64,000 nt of DNA, taken from contig NC_092672.1 in assembly GCF_964355755.1 (NCBI RefSeq), forward strand, positions 744,001 to 808,000, read 5' to 3'. This DNA is from Antedon mediterranea. Taxonomy: Eukaryota; Echinodermata; Crinoidea; Comatulida; Antedonidae. The stretch's first letter is position 1; each line of letters starts with the position of its first letter. Positions 33,276 through 45,534 of the stretch are shown piece by piece. The translations under genes and the position numbers were made by a program. The notes under the pieces were generated by a model. The model had not been told where the DNA came from, ran no database searches, and saw only the letters and a list, made by a program, of their open reading frames with translations.

Positions 33276-34098
33276 GGGCCTGTTTCTGCTGCAACTGCTC
33301 AAAATACGGTATAAAAATACGGTATAAAATACGGTATTTTTTATACCGTATTTTTTAGTACCCCGTTTCTGCTAACAATACTTCTTGGGTGGTCGTGTTA
33401 AATTTCATCTTTTTTACCCAAATTGCCATTCATTTATTTGATCGATAATTAAAAGTCGCAATAAAGGAAGTTTTACGTCTCACTTTCAACAGCCTAGCCC
33501 TAGTGATAGAGATGTTGTGAGAGCACAGAAAACATCGTAATGGGGACAATTAATTTGTTCCCTCCCCGAGTTATTGTATTTTGCAATGTTGTACTGCTTT
33601 CGCAGGCTCTTCAGCTTTGAGTTTACTTGCTTTGGAGACAAGTCTATTCCATACTCCTGCTTTATTTTTTTAGAAATGTCTTTATAAATGTGGTTGTCCC
33701 TTTTATTACCTTTTAGTTGGTCAGACATTTTAGCTTCCCCACACACATTTATTTAGTAAAACTGTGACTTATTCGCTCCACATTTTCGCCGAATATATCT
33801 ATACATGTGTGTAAAGCAGCTAACAGCGACAGAAAATAAAAACACGAATGGTGACCTTTTGTCATGTAAAAAAAAAAAACGGTATTTTTTATTGGCAGCA
33901 GAAACGGGTACAAAAAATACGGTATAAATTTGTAAATACCGTATTTTATCCACAAATTTTGTGGGGAAAATACGGTATACAAAATACGGTATATTTTTTA
34001 TGAGCGCAGTTTCTGCTGCCAAAAATATACCGTATATATACGGTATTCAAAAAATACCGTATAATATACGGTATTTAGTTGGCAGCAGAAACAGGGCC
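33276..34098. mobile_element. PIF/Harbinger-like non-autonomous element
   Basis: Terminal inverted repeats GGGCCTGTTTCTGCTGC (left) and GGCAGCAGAAACAGGGCC (right) are flanked on both sides by TAA (33273-33275 and 34099-34101), the 3-bp target duplication typical of PIF/Harbinger. Subterminal regions are packed with ATACGGTAT/ATACCGTAT motifs in both orientations, which are probable protein-binding sites. It carries the Myb-like ORF at 33486-33728 but no transposase. Confidence 0.8.
33486..33728 (-). CDS. Myb/SANT-like DNA-binding protein of Harbinger type
   Basis: An 80-residue frame starting MSDQLKGNKRDNHIYKDISK. ISKKIKQEYGIDLSPKQVNS and KLKSLRKQYNIAKYNNS have the helix pattern of the Myb/SANT-like (trihelix) domain carried by Harbinger elements beside their transposase, where it binds the element's ends. 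The first tryptophan-containing helix appears lost, so this is probably a 5'-truncated copy. It lies inside an element with matching termini and TAA duplications, which supports the assignment. Confidence 0.6.
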   Translation of the reverse strand: MSDQLKGNKRDNHIYKDISKKIKQEYGIDLSPKQVNSKLKSLRKQYNIAKYNNSGREQINCPHYDVFCALTTSLSLGLGC

Positions 34099-34247
34099 TA
34101 ACTCGCTTCATGATTCTGGAGTATTTTCGGATAAGGACTATAAACCGTAAGTCCAGTGTACATATTTGGGTCATGTACTTAGTACATCTTTCGCGACGAG
34201 TAGGGGCTTACCATAGTGTACTAGTATACACACAGACACTCTTAACT

Positions 34248-34320
34248 CATCAAGAGGGCCCCTTGATTGTCAGGATACGCTGTTTAGGATCACCCTCTAT
34301 AAATAAGGTGAAATGAAACA
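34248..34320 (+). mobile_element. LINE 3'-end fragment
   Basis: Reads GAGGGCCCCTTGATTGTCAG, then GCTGTTTAGGATCACCCTC and an A-rich end. Same segment as 14755-14845 in the opposite orientation. Confidence 0.6.
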
Positions 34321-34378
34321 TAAAAAAACCAAATCAATGCAACTAATCAATGAAGCACAAACAATAATTAATTCTTAC

Positions 34379-34816
34379 CTTTCCCTTTTTTATCCGATGA
34401 CATTTATCTGACGTCAACTGTCGAACATCTGACAACATGGGTGTTAAATTGGGGCACGGGCTTGTCGAAAACCGACCCCTAACGAAGCAATGATTAGGGT
34501 AGCAGTGAACATCTTGGACATACTCTCCACCAGCCCATGGTGTTCCTATACACCTGCTTGGAGAAACAACACTCCTTTCGGAAGTAAACTCATCCACATA
34601 AAGTCCAGACATTTGCTGATTGCCGCAGCTAGCAACCCGACGCATATCGGTGTGTTTTGTTGCCTCTTCTGCTGTGTGTGATATACGAACTTTAGGGAGG
34701 GACGTCGTCCTTTTCAGAATGTCCGCCGCGCTGTGAGATTGACGCAAACGATACGTGGTTGTCTCTCGTCTTATTTTACGACTCTGCCGTCTGTTATCAA
34801 GAAACAATTCAGCCAT
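34379..34816 (-). CDS. First coding exon of an unrecognised gene
   Basis: ATG at 34816 in a good context (ACCATCATGG) opens 146 codons up to a strong donor (GGAAAG|GTAAGAAT) at 34379, phase 0. The peptide starts MAELFLDNRRQSRKIRR and is basic and serine-rich (RQSHSAADILKRTTSLPKVR). It continues with SGLYVDEFTSERSVVSPSRC and CYPNHCFVRGRFSTSPCPN. No domain is recognised; it looks intrinsically disordered. Reading past the donor would end after 11 more residues at 34343. The rest of the gene was not found at lower coordinates, so it must lie in small exons I missed or beyond. A perfect RFX X-box lies 1.3 kb upstream. Confidence 0.55.
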
Positions 34817-36107
34817 GATGGTTTTATAAATATCCGAAATAATAATTAAAAGCACTCTCCACTCCGGAATAAACAGATTTCAGAATTCTAATTACAGCTG
34901 TATCGCCCGCTCCCATAACAAACAGACGATGAGCAGTTCAGTTTGAGTTGTGTCGGCATCGACGTGATTTTCGAAGAATATAAATATATGTAGGCTGTAT
35001 TACTTTAATAAGTCGCAATATCCCATTTTAAATGTGTTAGAATAGTGTTATAGACACATAGAAACAGCTATTAATCTTCAATGTTGCATTCTCAAATTCG
35101 TCATTTTTACCTGGGAATCAATTGATTGTTATTTTCAACGCGTAAACGACGTGTAGCGCCAGCCAGGTGTTTCGAAATCACGTAAGATTAGGCTAATCCA
35201 GTGTAGATTAAAAAATCAATGAAAGAGTTCATTTTCTATGATTTACTCGTAAAGAAGTTGCCATGAGCGCATCTATTATACACCCGCGAGAAAGAGAAAC
35301 AAATACATCCGTACGAAATTGTAGGTTTGTAGACGACCAATGAAACGTCAGCAATTTCCACACGTGACTGAAATAATGACGTAATAATCTGAAACAATAA
35401 CAAAACATATCAATATTGTCTTTTGATGAGGTCTAATTTCAAAATTAATTTCTGTGAAGGTATTGTGCTAAATGGAAGTGCAAGCTTAAATAAACCTTGA
35501 TTTCCGATTGGACGCAACGCAAGGACGTAAACACTAATTTGACCAATCACAAGCGATGGTATTCGAACAGTCCCGTGTCTTTTGTCAACTCGCTTGCGTT
35601 GCGCGTACGTCCTTGCGTTGCGTCTTTAGTGGGAAATACGCTTTAAAGAAGTTTGCGTATTGCCAGTTGATTTGTACCTTGGATTGTGCGTGACTTACTT
35701 TATATACAGGTGTAAAATATCCCTCAGTTTATCCGTAATGCTATCGTGCGATTACGGTAATCAATCACGTATACAAACAGAGAACGTCACACGACCATTC
35801 CTTTAATGAGAGAAATTGCAACAACAAGCTTGACGATGAAAAGGAGCCGAATCCTGCCTTTTAATTTACGAATCCTTAAAGTTGTTGCTGCACTTCAATA
35901 TTACTGTATACAGGCAAACGCAGCTGTTCGTATATCAGGCTCCTGAGGAGAGAGCGAGACACAATGCACATGAAGGTGATTCAAAATTCACTTTTACACG
36001 TTGAAAGCTGCGAGCAACGTGATCGTTACGCGATATATTACATACTCGTTACATTCAATACAGTGACATATAGATGGTTTTATGTATATTGATTACAGCG
36101 TGGTAGT
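34817..36107. other. Promoter-proximal spacer
   Basis: Upstream of the exon at 34816. It is less AT-rich than average, with scattered CpGs, and carries the MITE at 35500-35635. No coding exon recognised. Confidence 0.35.
35500..35635. mobile_element. MITE, GCAACGCAAGGACGTA family
   Basis: Ends ATTTCCGATTGG and CTAAAG-type TTTCCC are followed inward by inverted GACGCAACGCAAGGACGTA. The centre has TGACCAATCACAAGCG. Related copies or fragments lie at 32648, 37109 and 39689. Confidence 0.65.
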
Positions 36108-36121
36108 GTTGCTATGGTAAC
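36108..36121 (-). promoter_or_regulatory. RFX X-box, perfect consensus
   Basis: GTTACCATAGCAAC on the minus strand fits GTNRCC-N2-RGYAAC at every defined position. RFX factors drive ciliary and some immune genes through this site. The nearest supported gene downstream on the minus strand is the exon at 34816. Confidence 0.55.
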
Positions 36122-36296
36122 ATCAATAACGCTTCCGAATGTCTATATATTTCAATCAAGCACCGTGACCGTACAGTAATATAAATTTAATATACATTAA
36201 ATGTAGTGATTATTATTGACAAAATGCTCGTATATGTGACAATAAAAGTGTTGTTGAATATTAATTTCAACGAATATAAAGGAAACGCGTTTTGGT

Positions 36297-36575
36297 AAAA
36301 CGTGCGTTTGCGTTTACTGCACTCGAGGTTGAATAAAACGCGTTAACTCGATGTTGAATAAAATGCGTTACTTCGAGGTTGAATAAAACGCGTTAACTCG
36401 AGGTTGAGAATAAAATGCGTTACCTCGAGGTTGAATAAAACGCGTTACCTCGAGGTTGAATAAAACGCGTTAACACTAAGTTGAATAAAATGAGTTACCT
36501 CGAGGTTAAATAAAACGCGTAACTAGAGGTTGAATAAAACGCGTAACTCGAGGTTAAATAAAACGAATTTAAGGG
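36297..36575. repeat. Minisatellite, about 25-bp unit
   Basis: About ten imperfect copies of ACTCGAGGTTGAATAAAACG-type units, each with a CGCGTTA and a CTCGAG (XhoI-like) palindrome. CpG is unusually frequent for this region. Confidence 0.85.
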
Positions 36576-37108
36576 AAACGAATTAATTTATAGAGTGAAA
36601 ATGGGTTGTTGATTATACCACGACGATAACATCTATTAAGGGGAATCTATCTATAGATTAGATTAACTTGTAGGCTTTTAGTTTTGTTATTTTGATATGT
36701 GTGTTTTTATATTATATCTATATTTTCATTCTGTAATTGATATATACATTGTTGGATGAATAAATACAAATACGATTTCCGGACGAACCACCGAGAAATT
36801 CGTTTACTTAAAGTTGCGTATTGTGGGTGTGACGTTTGTATCAAATGTCAGTCCACGATATCAACAATGTTATGATGGTTTGTGACAACCTTATTAGCAC
36901 TCTTAGTCATTTGGTGTTAATTACAGTACAAGTTGTAATACATCGTTTACTTACAATCGTGCTGCAACGTCATCTGAAATACAATATTTTCGTGTAACTA
37001 TATAAAATGATATCAGAAGGCAATGCTGTATTGATTACATTGACATGTCATTCCTTTGAGACCGATTATTGTATACAGTAGTAAAGTAGAGGCTAATTGG
37101 TAGAACCA

Positions 37109-37198
37109 TGATTTCCACTAGAACGCAACGCAAGAAGAATCCATCGATTGTAATTGGTCAAATTATTTTCGTCATTTGCGTTGCGTACCGGGAATCAG
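37109..37198. mobile_element. MITE, GCAACGCAAG family, short copy
   Basis: TGATTTCCACTAGAACGCAA at the left and TGCGTTGCGTACCGGGAATCA at the right form inverted ends around AATTGGTCAA. Confidence 0.55.
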
Positions 37199-37622
37199 AT
37201 TTTAGAATATCGAGAGCCGCAACATTCGTATGGATGGTTAAAGAAAGGAATTAGGCATATCCTTATAAATATGTATACAAAATTTAGAATGCTAATTGCG
37301 CCAAGATATAGCAAATGTATGCACCACCAAATGCTTAAACGCCCCTTTTGATTTATTCAAACGTAGGTCTACGTATGTTGGTGGTATAATAACCAAATAG
37401 AGTTCACTATATCACGGAACTTTGTTATTTATAACATAAATAATAAATATATATAAAATATAGAGAATATAAAATAAAGTATGAATCGGGTGCCGATGTC
37501 ATTTTAATTTTGAAGAAATTAAACATGATGTAAAATGATAAAGTTTATGATAATAATAAAACTCACGGTGAAGTGTTATGGCGGCGAACCGAGGTTCAAT
37601 TAATACTCCATCTGAATATCGC

Positions 37623-37637
37623 GTTATCCTTAGCAAC
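37623..37637 (+). promoter_or_regulatory. RFX X-box-like site
   Basis: GTTATCCTTAGCAAC: an X-box with a 3-base spacer and one mismatch. It follows ATGGCGGCGAACCGAGG (37579), a possible short first exon that closes after 26 codons. Confidence 0.3.
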
Positions 37638-38095
37638 CAAGCAAGCGTTTCGTAACTATTATGAAGATTAATAAACAACATTAACATTTCATTGCTACCG
37701 GCTGGAGAGAAAGAGCGAAGTACATCAAATACATATTAAAATATTCAATTGCATTTTAATAATAATGCTATGTTCTATTTACTTGTACTTGTTGCGTATA
37801 TACTGTAATATCCATGGGAAACAAACAACTGACGTGGATGGCTGACTTTAGGCATCAACCGTGAAAATTAAAAGAATACATTATTTTTGGAACTATGAAA
37901 CAGTAACAGAGAATAATAATTATATTGTTTTGTAGCGAAGCCATATTTATTATAAAATATCACTCTTCAATGATTTGACCTCCGTTCTCTATTCGCATAG
38001 TATTCTGTGATTTTTGTGGTCGTATTAGTTGGTTATATGTATAGGGACTAAGCCAAAAAGAAATAAAGTTACTGTCTGTGAAGAAAAAAGGGCTT

Positions 38096-38332
38096 CAGTT
38101 AACTTACCTTTAATATTATTAGCGAGTGAACACAACTATCACACTGCTCCATATAGTTAACTTACCTTTAATATTATTAGCCAGTGAACACAACTATCTC
38201 ACTGCTCCATATAGTAAACTTACCTTTAATATTATTAGCGAGTGAACACAACTATCACACTGCTCCATATAGTTAACTTACCTTTAATATTATTAGCCAG
38301 TGAACACAACTATCACACTGCTCCATATAGTT
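38096..38332. repeat. Minisatellite, 58-bp unit, four copies
   Basis: Four nearly identical tandem copies of a unit with TTAACTTACCTTTAATATTA and GTGAACACAACTATC. G/C alternation at one site (AGCGAG or AGCCAG) follows copy order 1,3 against 2,4, which suggests duplication of a two-unit block. Confidence 0.9.
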
Positions 38333-38909
38333 ACATTATAACATCTACCACCACAATCTGATTTTACGGGTTCTTAGCTCAAGAGGATAACTGTAATAGA
38401 CACCATTGTTTTAAGTGTCCGTTTTCACATGGTCAAATATTTCGGACAATAGCACCCTATATAAGAATTACATTAAGAGTAGGGTTACATTAAGTACCGG
38501 TTGTTACGTATGGAGGGCGCGCCGACAGGTGTTCGTCATAGGAATGGAGTCTGACTAAATTAATTCAGGATAAAATATACTGAAACAATTTGTTGAATAA
38601 AATTAGTGTTATACATTCTTTTTTAGCAAGTGATGACTCACGATTTGGTATCATTATAACTTAAGTATACCCGTTATTTAGCATTGAATTAGGAAGACAT
38701 ACCTCAGCTCCTTGTACTATTGTTGATTACTCATTTACAATCCCATCATCCATAGCGGTATACACATTTTATACGGTACACTATATTACACAGTACCACC
38801 ATCTGTATAAAAGTTTTGACGGTTCAGTCGTGTGAGGGCGACATGTCTTCCAAGCTTCTCTCCATAGTTAACTGTTTTAATGTTAACAAGGCCATCCGTA
38901 TACATGGCA

Positions 38910-38973
38910 GCAGTCGCGTGCCCAAGTTACCGTAGTGTTTACCGACCAACATAGTGAGCGTTGCACGCGACTA
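38910..38973. mobile_element. AGTCGCG-family short element
   Basis: GCAGTCGCGTGC at the left and GCACGCGACT at the right, with GTTTACCGACCAACATAGTG inside. A 64-base version of 12263-12713. Confidence 0.6.
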
Positions 38974-39688
38974 AAAACCAGAAATTGTAATTTTGAGCGC
39001 TGCGAGTCACAACAGATTAATTAGCCGCGGACCCAGCCTTCTTAAAGATAGCCGGGTGTGGGGGACAGAGGCAGCGCGCTATCAGTAAAAAAAAAAAAAT
39101 TGGTTGGATGTAGAATAAAGTTAGTCACATATTTTATACAATTATCTCATTAGTACAAGCCCATTTCAAACTTCAGTATAAATTCAATTAATAAAGATCA
39201 AATTTCCGTAGTACAGTATTTTAAAGTAAAACACTTTCAATTTAGCCAACTTATCTTACATAAGCACCTCAGTGTGCATCTAGGGAGATTTCCAGGGAAC
39301 ATAAACGCTGGCTTGAAACAAATTGGCAAAATGAGTTTTATCCAATCGAACTACACAATCGTTCCGACAGATTTTGTACAAATTAATCAGAAATTATCTT
39401 ATCAATTAACTTCCGTTTGTGAGATCATCAAGTAATGTTCAGGGTTACTAGGATATGCAGTATACCATCGTTGTCTGCGCGCGTGACATCATCAGTTCCC
39501 ACGAGTCCACATGGCGACTAAAGGATTTGGGGACGCGCGGCCGGTTAACAACCCCTATTTCTTTGCGCTTGTTTTTCTTTTCAAACTCGACTCATAAATT
39601 ATAAGTTACGGAACACGGCAGCCAATGCCTGTACAATTCGTCACGGGGATATTACGAAAAAAGCAGAAACAGATTATGCGCGCGTACT

Positions 39689-39805
39689 AGCTTGGTTCCT
39701 AACGCAACGCAGTAGGCGCAACGCATGTGAGAGTTGACCAATCACAAGCTCAGTTTGGATTAACCATCGCGCCAAATTACTTGCGCCGCGCGTTCGTACA
39801 TTTTT
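39689..39805. mobile_element. MITE, GCAACGCAAG family, degraded
   Basis: AACGCAACGCAGTAGGCGCA and TTGACCAATCACAAGC, ending TTGCGCCGCGCGTTCGTAC. The small minus-strand frame here is created by this repeat. Confidence 0.5.
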
Positions 39806-42800
39806 GTTAACGCACCGAGAACAACAGCAAAACTGAGTACACTTTATTGTTTCATCGGAGATTTTTGGAAGATTGATCGTCAATTTACGATGGTAATCCA
39901 GCAGGCGAGTTAAGTGAGAACGTGTACACACGTACACATCTGTGTGGACACGAAGTTACATCAAAAACATCGATTTAAACCGTTAACAAACCAACGCAGT
40001 CATAATAACAAGTTTAGAACACGGAACGTGCAGCTCTGCTTTTGAAATTAGTTTTATCAACAAGACACCGGTGAAATAACGCGAAACGGAACTTTAACTA
40101 AACATTCACAAAAATACATATTATTATATATATTACATTAGATGATGTGTGTGAGCAAATTGGAGTTGAGCCAAAGCCGTCTCTTTTTCTTAGCCAAAGG
40201 GATAGACTGGCTTACGAAGAATAGGCTACTATATTTGGCCTATAAAAATAACGCGATTTTGAAAACGATGCCTTTATCGCCGTAATGCTGGTTTTATTTT
40301 ACGTATAGTTGACGGCAATGAGGCTGAATATACCTGCAAAATTCATTGATCTATTTCCATAATTATCAAACTTCGCCCAGAGTAAACATTCGGCCTATTT
40401 AACGTTTTAATTCGGTCATCATGACGTCATTAATGTCGCGCATTATCATTCATCAAAAATAGTATATATAAAAAAAACTAAAAGAATCTTTAGTACACGC
40501 AGTTTGATACATTCGCTTAACCTTATCTCGATGTTTGTAGTTGAACAAATAACGATTATAATATTTACACAACAATATAACTTGTGTACACAAAATTCTC
40601 ATTAAAAACCCCTAAAATACAGTAATGCATCAATTTATTGTCAATAGATTTACTAAAAAATATATTTGAGTGTTTACAACGTCACGATCAGTAAACGGGA
40701 ATATGATATCTACATCTACAATTCAATACAAATTAATATGTACATACGTACTCTAGCAAGCTTTCGCTTTCACCACGCGCACCGTACCACGCAACTCTGT
40801 CCATAAATGAGCGCGCTCAGAATCATGAGCATGCGCAGTCGAGTCACGCGTTGTGAAAACGAAATCATCAAAACTATCTGCTGCAGCATTTTGATTCATA
40901 CAACACAATTTATTTATAGTTCTATAAATTAGTTTATATATACATAATCATTGTAACGAAATACGTTACAAATCGTATTCAAAAATATGTTCTTATAATC
41001 ATTTATACAGTTCATTGCTAACATAAATTAAACAGCCTCTTGAATATTCATGATTCAAATCTAACGCATGTGTAGATCGATGGGTTTAATATAATTCCTG
41101 AGGGTGCTTTAAACTTGGCTTCATTCAGTCGAATTCAATGCCAACAAATCATACATTTATTAGGTCTAAGTGAATTAAAACGGTTCCCAAAATTAAAGGC
41201 AGGAAATATTCAACGATATATATGTTGAAACATGTTTATTCAACAGAACGACACATTTTCAAGTACAAATTAGCCCGATTTTTTTTTTATTGGATAGGAA
41301 ATGATTTATCTATAAAGTAGGCCACAGTGTTGAGATGAAATAATCAAAAATAATAAAATAAACTACATTTTAAACTATGTTAAATTCATGCTTATGAAAT
41401 GTTAGAGCAAAATTAGAAACAATATTTTATACGCTAGTCGTCGTGTAAGAAATCGCGCCTCTTGTGTAGGTTTATATTAAGAAAATCGTTAACAGATTCT
41501 AAGTAGTCTAGTCTGTAGTTTGGAGAAACTTTGTATTTTCGCATCCAAGATAAGCATTTGAAATAAAAACTCAGTAGCGCCCTCTATAAAACAGAAACGC
41601 GTTCCACTTTAAAACTCATTAACTTAATACTATATTGATTTGGGAAATTAAAAGCACCTAATAAATAATTGTTGATTCAAGTCGTGTAATGGGGTAGGCA
41701 TAAAGCGGATGACATTAATTATTAAACTAGAACTTTAAAAAAAAATATTAATGAAAATCATTCATATTTTTTGACAAACTATTCTTGGAAATAAAGTACA
41801 ATCGTTCACTTAAGAATAAATATATATTCCATTCAATGATTTTCATGTTGGCATGAAACCAATATAAGAGTCAGCAAAATTTTATATAAAAGACTGGAAT
41901 ACTGTTTGCAAGAAATGAACTATCTAGAATGTACTGATGAAACTGAACTATTAGTATCATTTCTGATGAATTGAAAACCTGAATAAAAAAAAAAAAAAAA
42001 AAATTGATCTAACAACCATGAAAAGAAGAATATAATTGCAGACAAGTTTACAATTTTGTGTAAAGTAGTTTCTTTTAGTGAAAGAATACATAGTTTTACT
42101 GCAAAGTCATGAATATAAACCTTTGTAATAGTCTCCAGATTTCAGTGAAGTTCTGAACAATCTAGTGCAACTTGTTTAACTACTAATACTTGCCTAACGT
42201 GTGATAGCACCATCCCGGGGGATTCACCCCTATCATGACTGGGAGGAACAAATGCACATGCTCTTTTTGTATTTACAAAACAAAATGAGTCTACAATTTA
42301 ATTGGCAGCTGCTACTTGTTTAGACTATATAAATAGGACAAAAAATTAACTAATTTTAATTCAATTTTATGAGGAAAAGGAAACAAATATAATGGTGGAA
42401 TAGACTGTGATTTTGATCTACAGGTCTCTGTCAAACTAAGCTGACTAATTTACGATTAGAGTAGGAATAGAGCAGAAAGTAGTATTTCCAATACAATATT
42501 GAAAATAAGCATTCTAGAATAGATAATGTGAAATAAAAGAAGTACTATTTTATATGGTGTTAGATCACTAATTTTCTACAGTACTCTGGCAAATGTAATC
42601 ATTGTAAAAAAGAGAACTGGAACTCTCATAAAATAAAATCTAAAAGTAATTTACATTTTATGACACTTGAAACAAGTTTCACCATTACACATTTGTTATC
42701 GAAAAATGTTCTGGGTATGGGTACGGTACTGTAAAAAAAAGAAGCAGAAAACACCAAAGCTTGGTGCAATAATATTTTGGTTGTTCACACAATTGTGTCA

Positions 42801-42922
42801 TGTTTGTGCCAAGAATTTACCAACAAGAAAAAAGGCAAATCAGGGAGCCACACATAGTCACGGAAGAGTCCACTTCCCAAGATAATGAAATCAGTTTGAA
42901 GTCAAAAGATTGATGAAATTCG
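39806..42922. other. Spacer with a promoter-like patch at 40.78-40.9 kb
   Basis: A CpG-rich patch contains TGAGCATGCGCA (40826-40837), one mismatch from the NRF-1 consensus, so a transcription start is possible. The rest is AT-rich with an A-run at 41988. No exon recognised. Confidence 0.35.
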
Positions 42923-42974
42923 TTACAGGTGTGGAACCTCATGACCTTTAGGCGGAAGAGTTTTTCCAGCTAGG
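42923..42974 (-). CDS. Candidate last exon of a minus-strand gene
   Basis: After TTTTTCGCAG| the sequence reads LAGKTLPPKGHEVPHL and TAA. It needs two bases from the previous exon, the phase left by the coiled-coil exon at 58219. No homology is recognised and the exon is short, so the call is tentative. Confidence 0.35.
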
Positions 42975-43489
42975 CTGCGAAAAATGGAAAGAGATTATCA
43001 TTAAAAAATTGCCCATTATCTTAGATGCAATTAAAGTGTTGATTTGAGTAAAAGAAATTTTAAAATATGGTAATAAAAAATCAAAAAAAAAAAATCAAAC
43101 AAAATAAACATTTAAAGTTATAATAGAGGCACTCCTCTAAAGGTTACTGTTACTGTAGACCAAAATAAATTAAAGCAAATATTTTATTAAAAAAATACAA
43201 TGTAGTTTGATGATTAATTTCAAATTAAAGTTCAAATGTAACTATTACTACACTTTGGCTAATTTAATATGATTTGTTAGGCGAGATAGTCTGATCCTGT
43301 ATCCTTTAAACCACCTGTTTTTTTGGATCAATATGCCATTTTTGGTCATGTGATTTCTGGTCATCCATAATCTTAATGGTACTCATCCTATTGGCAGACA
43401 CTCTAGGATATGTTAAATGTCAGGGTTTAGATCATTGTGATAAACGGTGCTTTAATCCTTATGACATATGCCTATTCCAGGATAATCAG

Positions 43490-44190
43490 TGATGATTCTA
43501 ACAAATTTAGCCTATTTTCCCATTCTTGATGTCTAGGCCTATGTGGTGATGGTCACCCTAGACAACCAGCCATTCTTGATGTTAGCAGGTCTGTGTGGTG
43601 ATGGTCTCCCTATATGTGTTCTCCAGATTGTTGCACAATTGGCCATTCTTGATGTCTAGGCCTGTGTGGTGATGGTCTCCCTATGTATTGTCCAGTCTCC
43701 CTATGTATTCTCCAGATTGTTGCACAATTGGCCATTCTTGATGTCCATGCCTGTGTGGTGATGGTCTCCCTATGTATTCTCCAGATTGTTGCACAATTGG
43801 CCATTCTTGATGTCCATGCCTGTGTGTTGATGGTCTCCCTAAGTATTTTCCAGATTGTTGCCCAATCAGCCATTCTTGATGATAGCAGGTCTGTGTGGTG
43901 ATGGTCTCCCTATGTATTCTCCAGATTGTTGCACAATTAGCTATTCTTGATGTCTAGGCCTGTGTGATGATGCTTTCCTCTTAGAAATTCTCCAGATTGT
44001 ACAATCTTGCATTCTTGATGTTAGCCATGTGTGTTGATGGTCTCTTCCTAGGGATTATCTAGATTGTACAATCTGGCATTCTTGATGATAGGCCTGATGG
44101 TCTCCCTAGGTATTCTCCAGAATGCACAATTGGCCACTCTTGATTTCTAGGCCTGTCTGGTGATGCAAAATTGGCCATTCAATCTTTCAA
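43490..44190. repeat. Minisatellite, about 67-bp unit, degenerate
   Basis: About nine imperfect copies with TCTCCAGATTGTTGCACAAT, GGCCATTCTTGATGTCTAGG and GTGTGGTGATGGTCTCCCTA. Copies are most alike at 43600-43960 and decay on both sides. Confidence 0.85.
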
Positions 44191-45534
44191 ACCATTCATC
44201 TTGATGCTTAGGTCTTTCTGGGTGTAATGTCCTATTTGTCATTCTTACTGTAGGTCTGTGGCAATGGTCTCAGAATCCTCTACAGATTGCATTTTCTGTC
44301 ACATCTCATATTCAATCTATCAATCCATGTTACTGTGGGGATAAAATTAAATTGAATGATGTCACTGGGTGTGGTCACTTTTTTCCGTATGGGGTTAATT
44401 TAAAAAGACGCACAATTCATTCACTTCATTTCCTTCTTTTTATACTATGAATAAGATATATAATATTATACAAGAAGTAGTATGACATGTGTTATGATAA
44501 AAACTGAATAATGATGAAAATATGTGTTTTTACAAATAAGTTTTACATTACAAAAAATACAATTACATCAAGGAAAATAATTTGATGAAAAAAAGAGTAA
44601 AAATATCAAATTTATAATTAATATATATGAAACAAAAAGATATGGAATTAACAGCAGTAAAAATATGTATTAAAAAACGACGAAAAAAATGCACAAATTC
44701 TTTAGAAACATTTATTAAATGTCACATCAATGAGATACTATCATTTTACAGTTTGTTAATTTAGAAGTGAAACAAAATAAAGGAAAATCTTTATGTTTCT
44801 GCAAGAAATACATAGTAGCGTAGTTAATGAATATCAAGGGAAGGTAAGGACCGAAATAAACGGTATACATCGCAGTGAGTCACTAGATAACGATATTCCC
44901 TATGACATATCAACCAACATCACAAACACTCTACTCAATTCTGTGCCTTGATAAAGATGGTATGCGTACATCGGACTAAATAATTGCATCATTGGTGTGA
45001 GTTGAAATAATACTGTGGATTAGGACAAAATTGCAAGATTTCTGTTGAAAATGAGGGAAATATTGAATATGAATAAAAAAACACATAAAAGGAAATGTAA
45101 TTGCTAACATAATTGTGTGGTTGAGAATGTCTCAACGTCTCAGTAGTTGTTATGCTACATTCACTTTTAGGTTCCTGCCTACTCCCTTAGTTTCTGTGTT
45201 TTTGTTTGTTTGTATCTGGTTTTTGGCAATAAATAATAATAATAATTATAATTCATCTTTTGTCTTCAAGGTGTACCGCAAACTTAACTTTGCAAACCTG
45301 TAAACAATATTGTACCAGAATCTTGCAAACAACATGGGCAAGAAAAAGGAAACGAAACAATGAGATATAACAAGAAAAAAACTAAACAAAAACCTCAGCT
45401 GATGGAAATTAATCACACAGAGACATATTAATTAATATTCGGTATCTTCATTCATATATAAAAAACAATTTACATAAATACTTTTGCAGCATAAAACGAT
45501 GAAATTGTAGTATTGTACAGTTTAGTTCATTTCA

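Larger units (their letters stand above)
36576..39688. other. Spacer between 36.6 and 39.7 kb
   Basis: Holds a MITE (37109), an X-box-like site (37623), a minisatellite (38096), an AGTCGCG element (38910) and a CpG-richer patch at 39470-39560 with ATGGCGACTAAAGG (39512) that could begin a first exon. No gene could be supported. Confidence 0.35.

Noticed and set aside
39674-39937. 87-codon minus-strand frame
   Set aside because: Largely covered by a GCAACGCAAG MITE.
43610-43901. Frames on both strands near 43.7 kb
   Set aside because: Created by the 67-bp tandem repeat.
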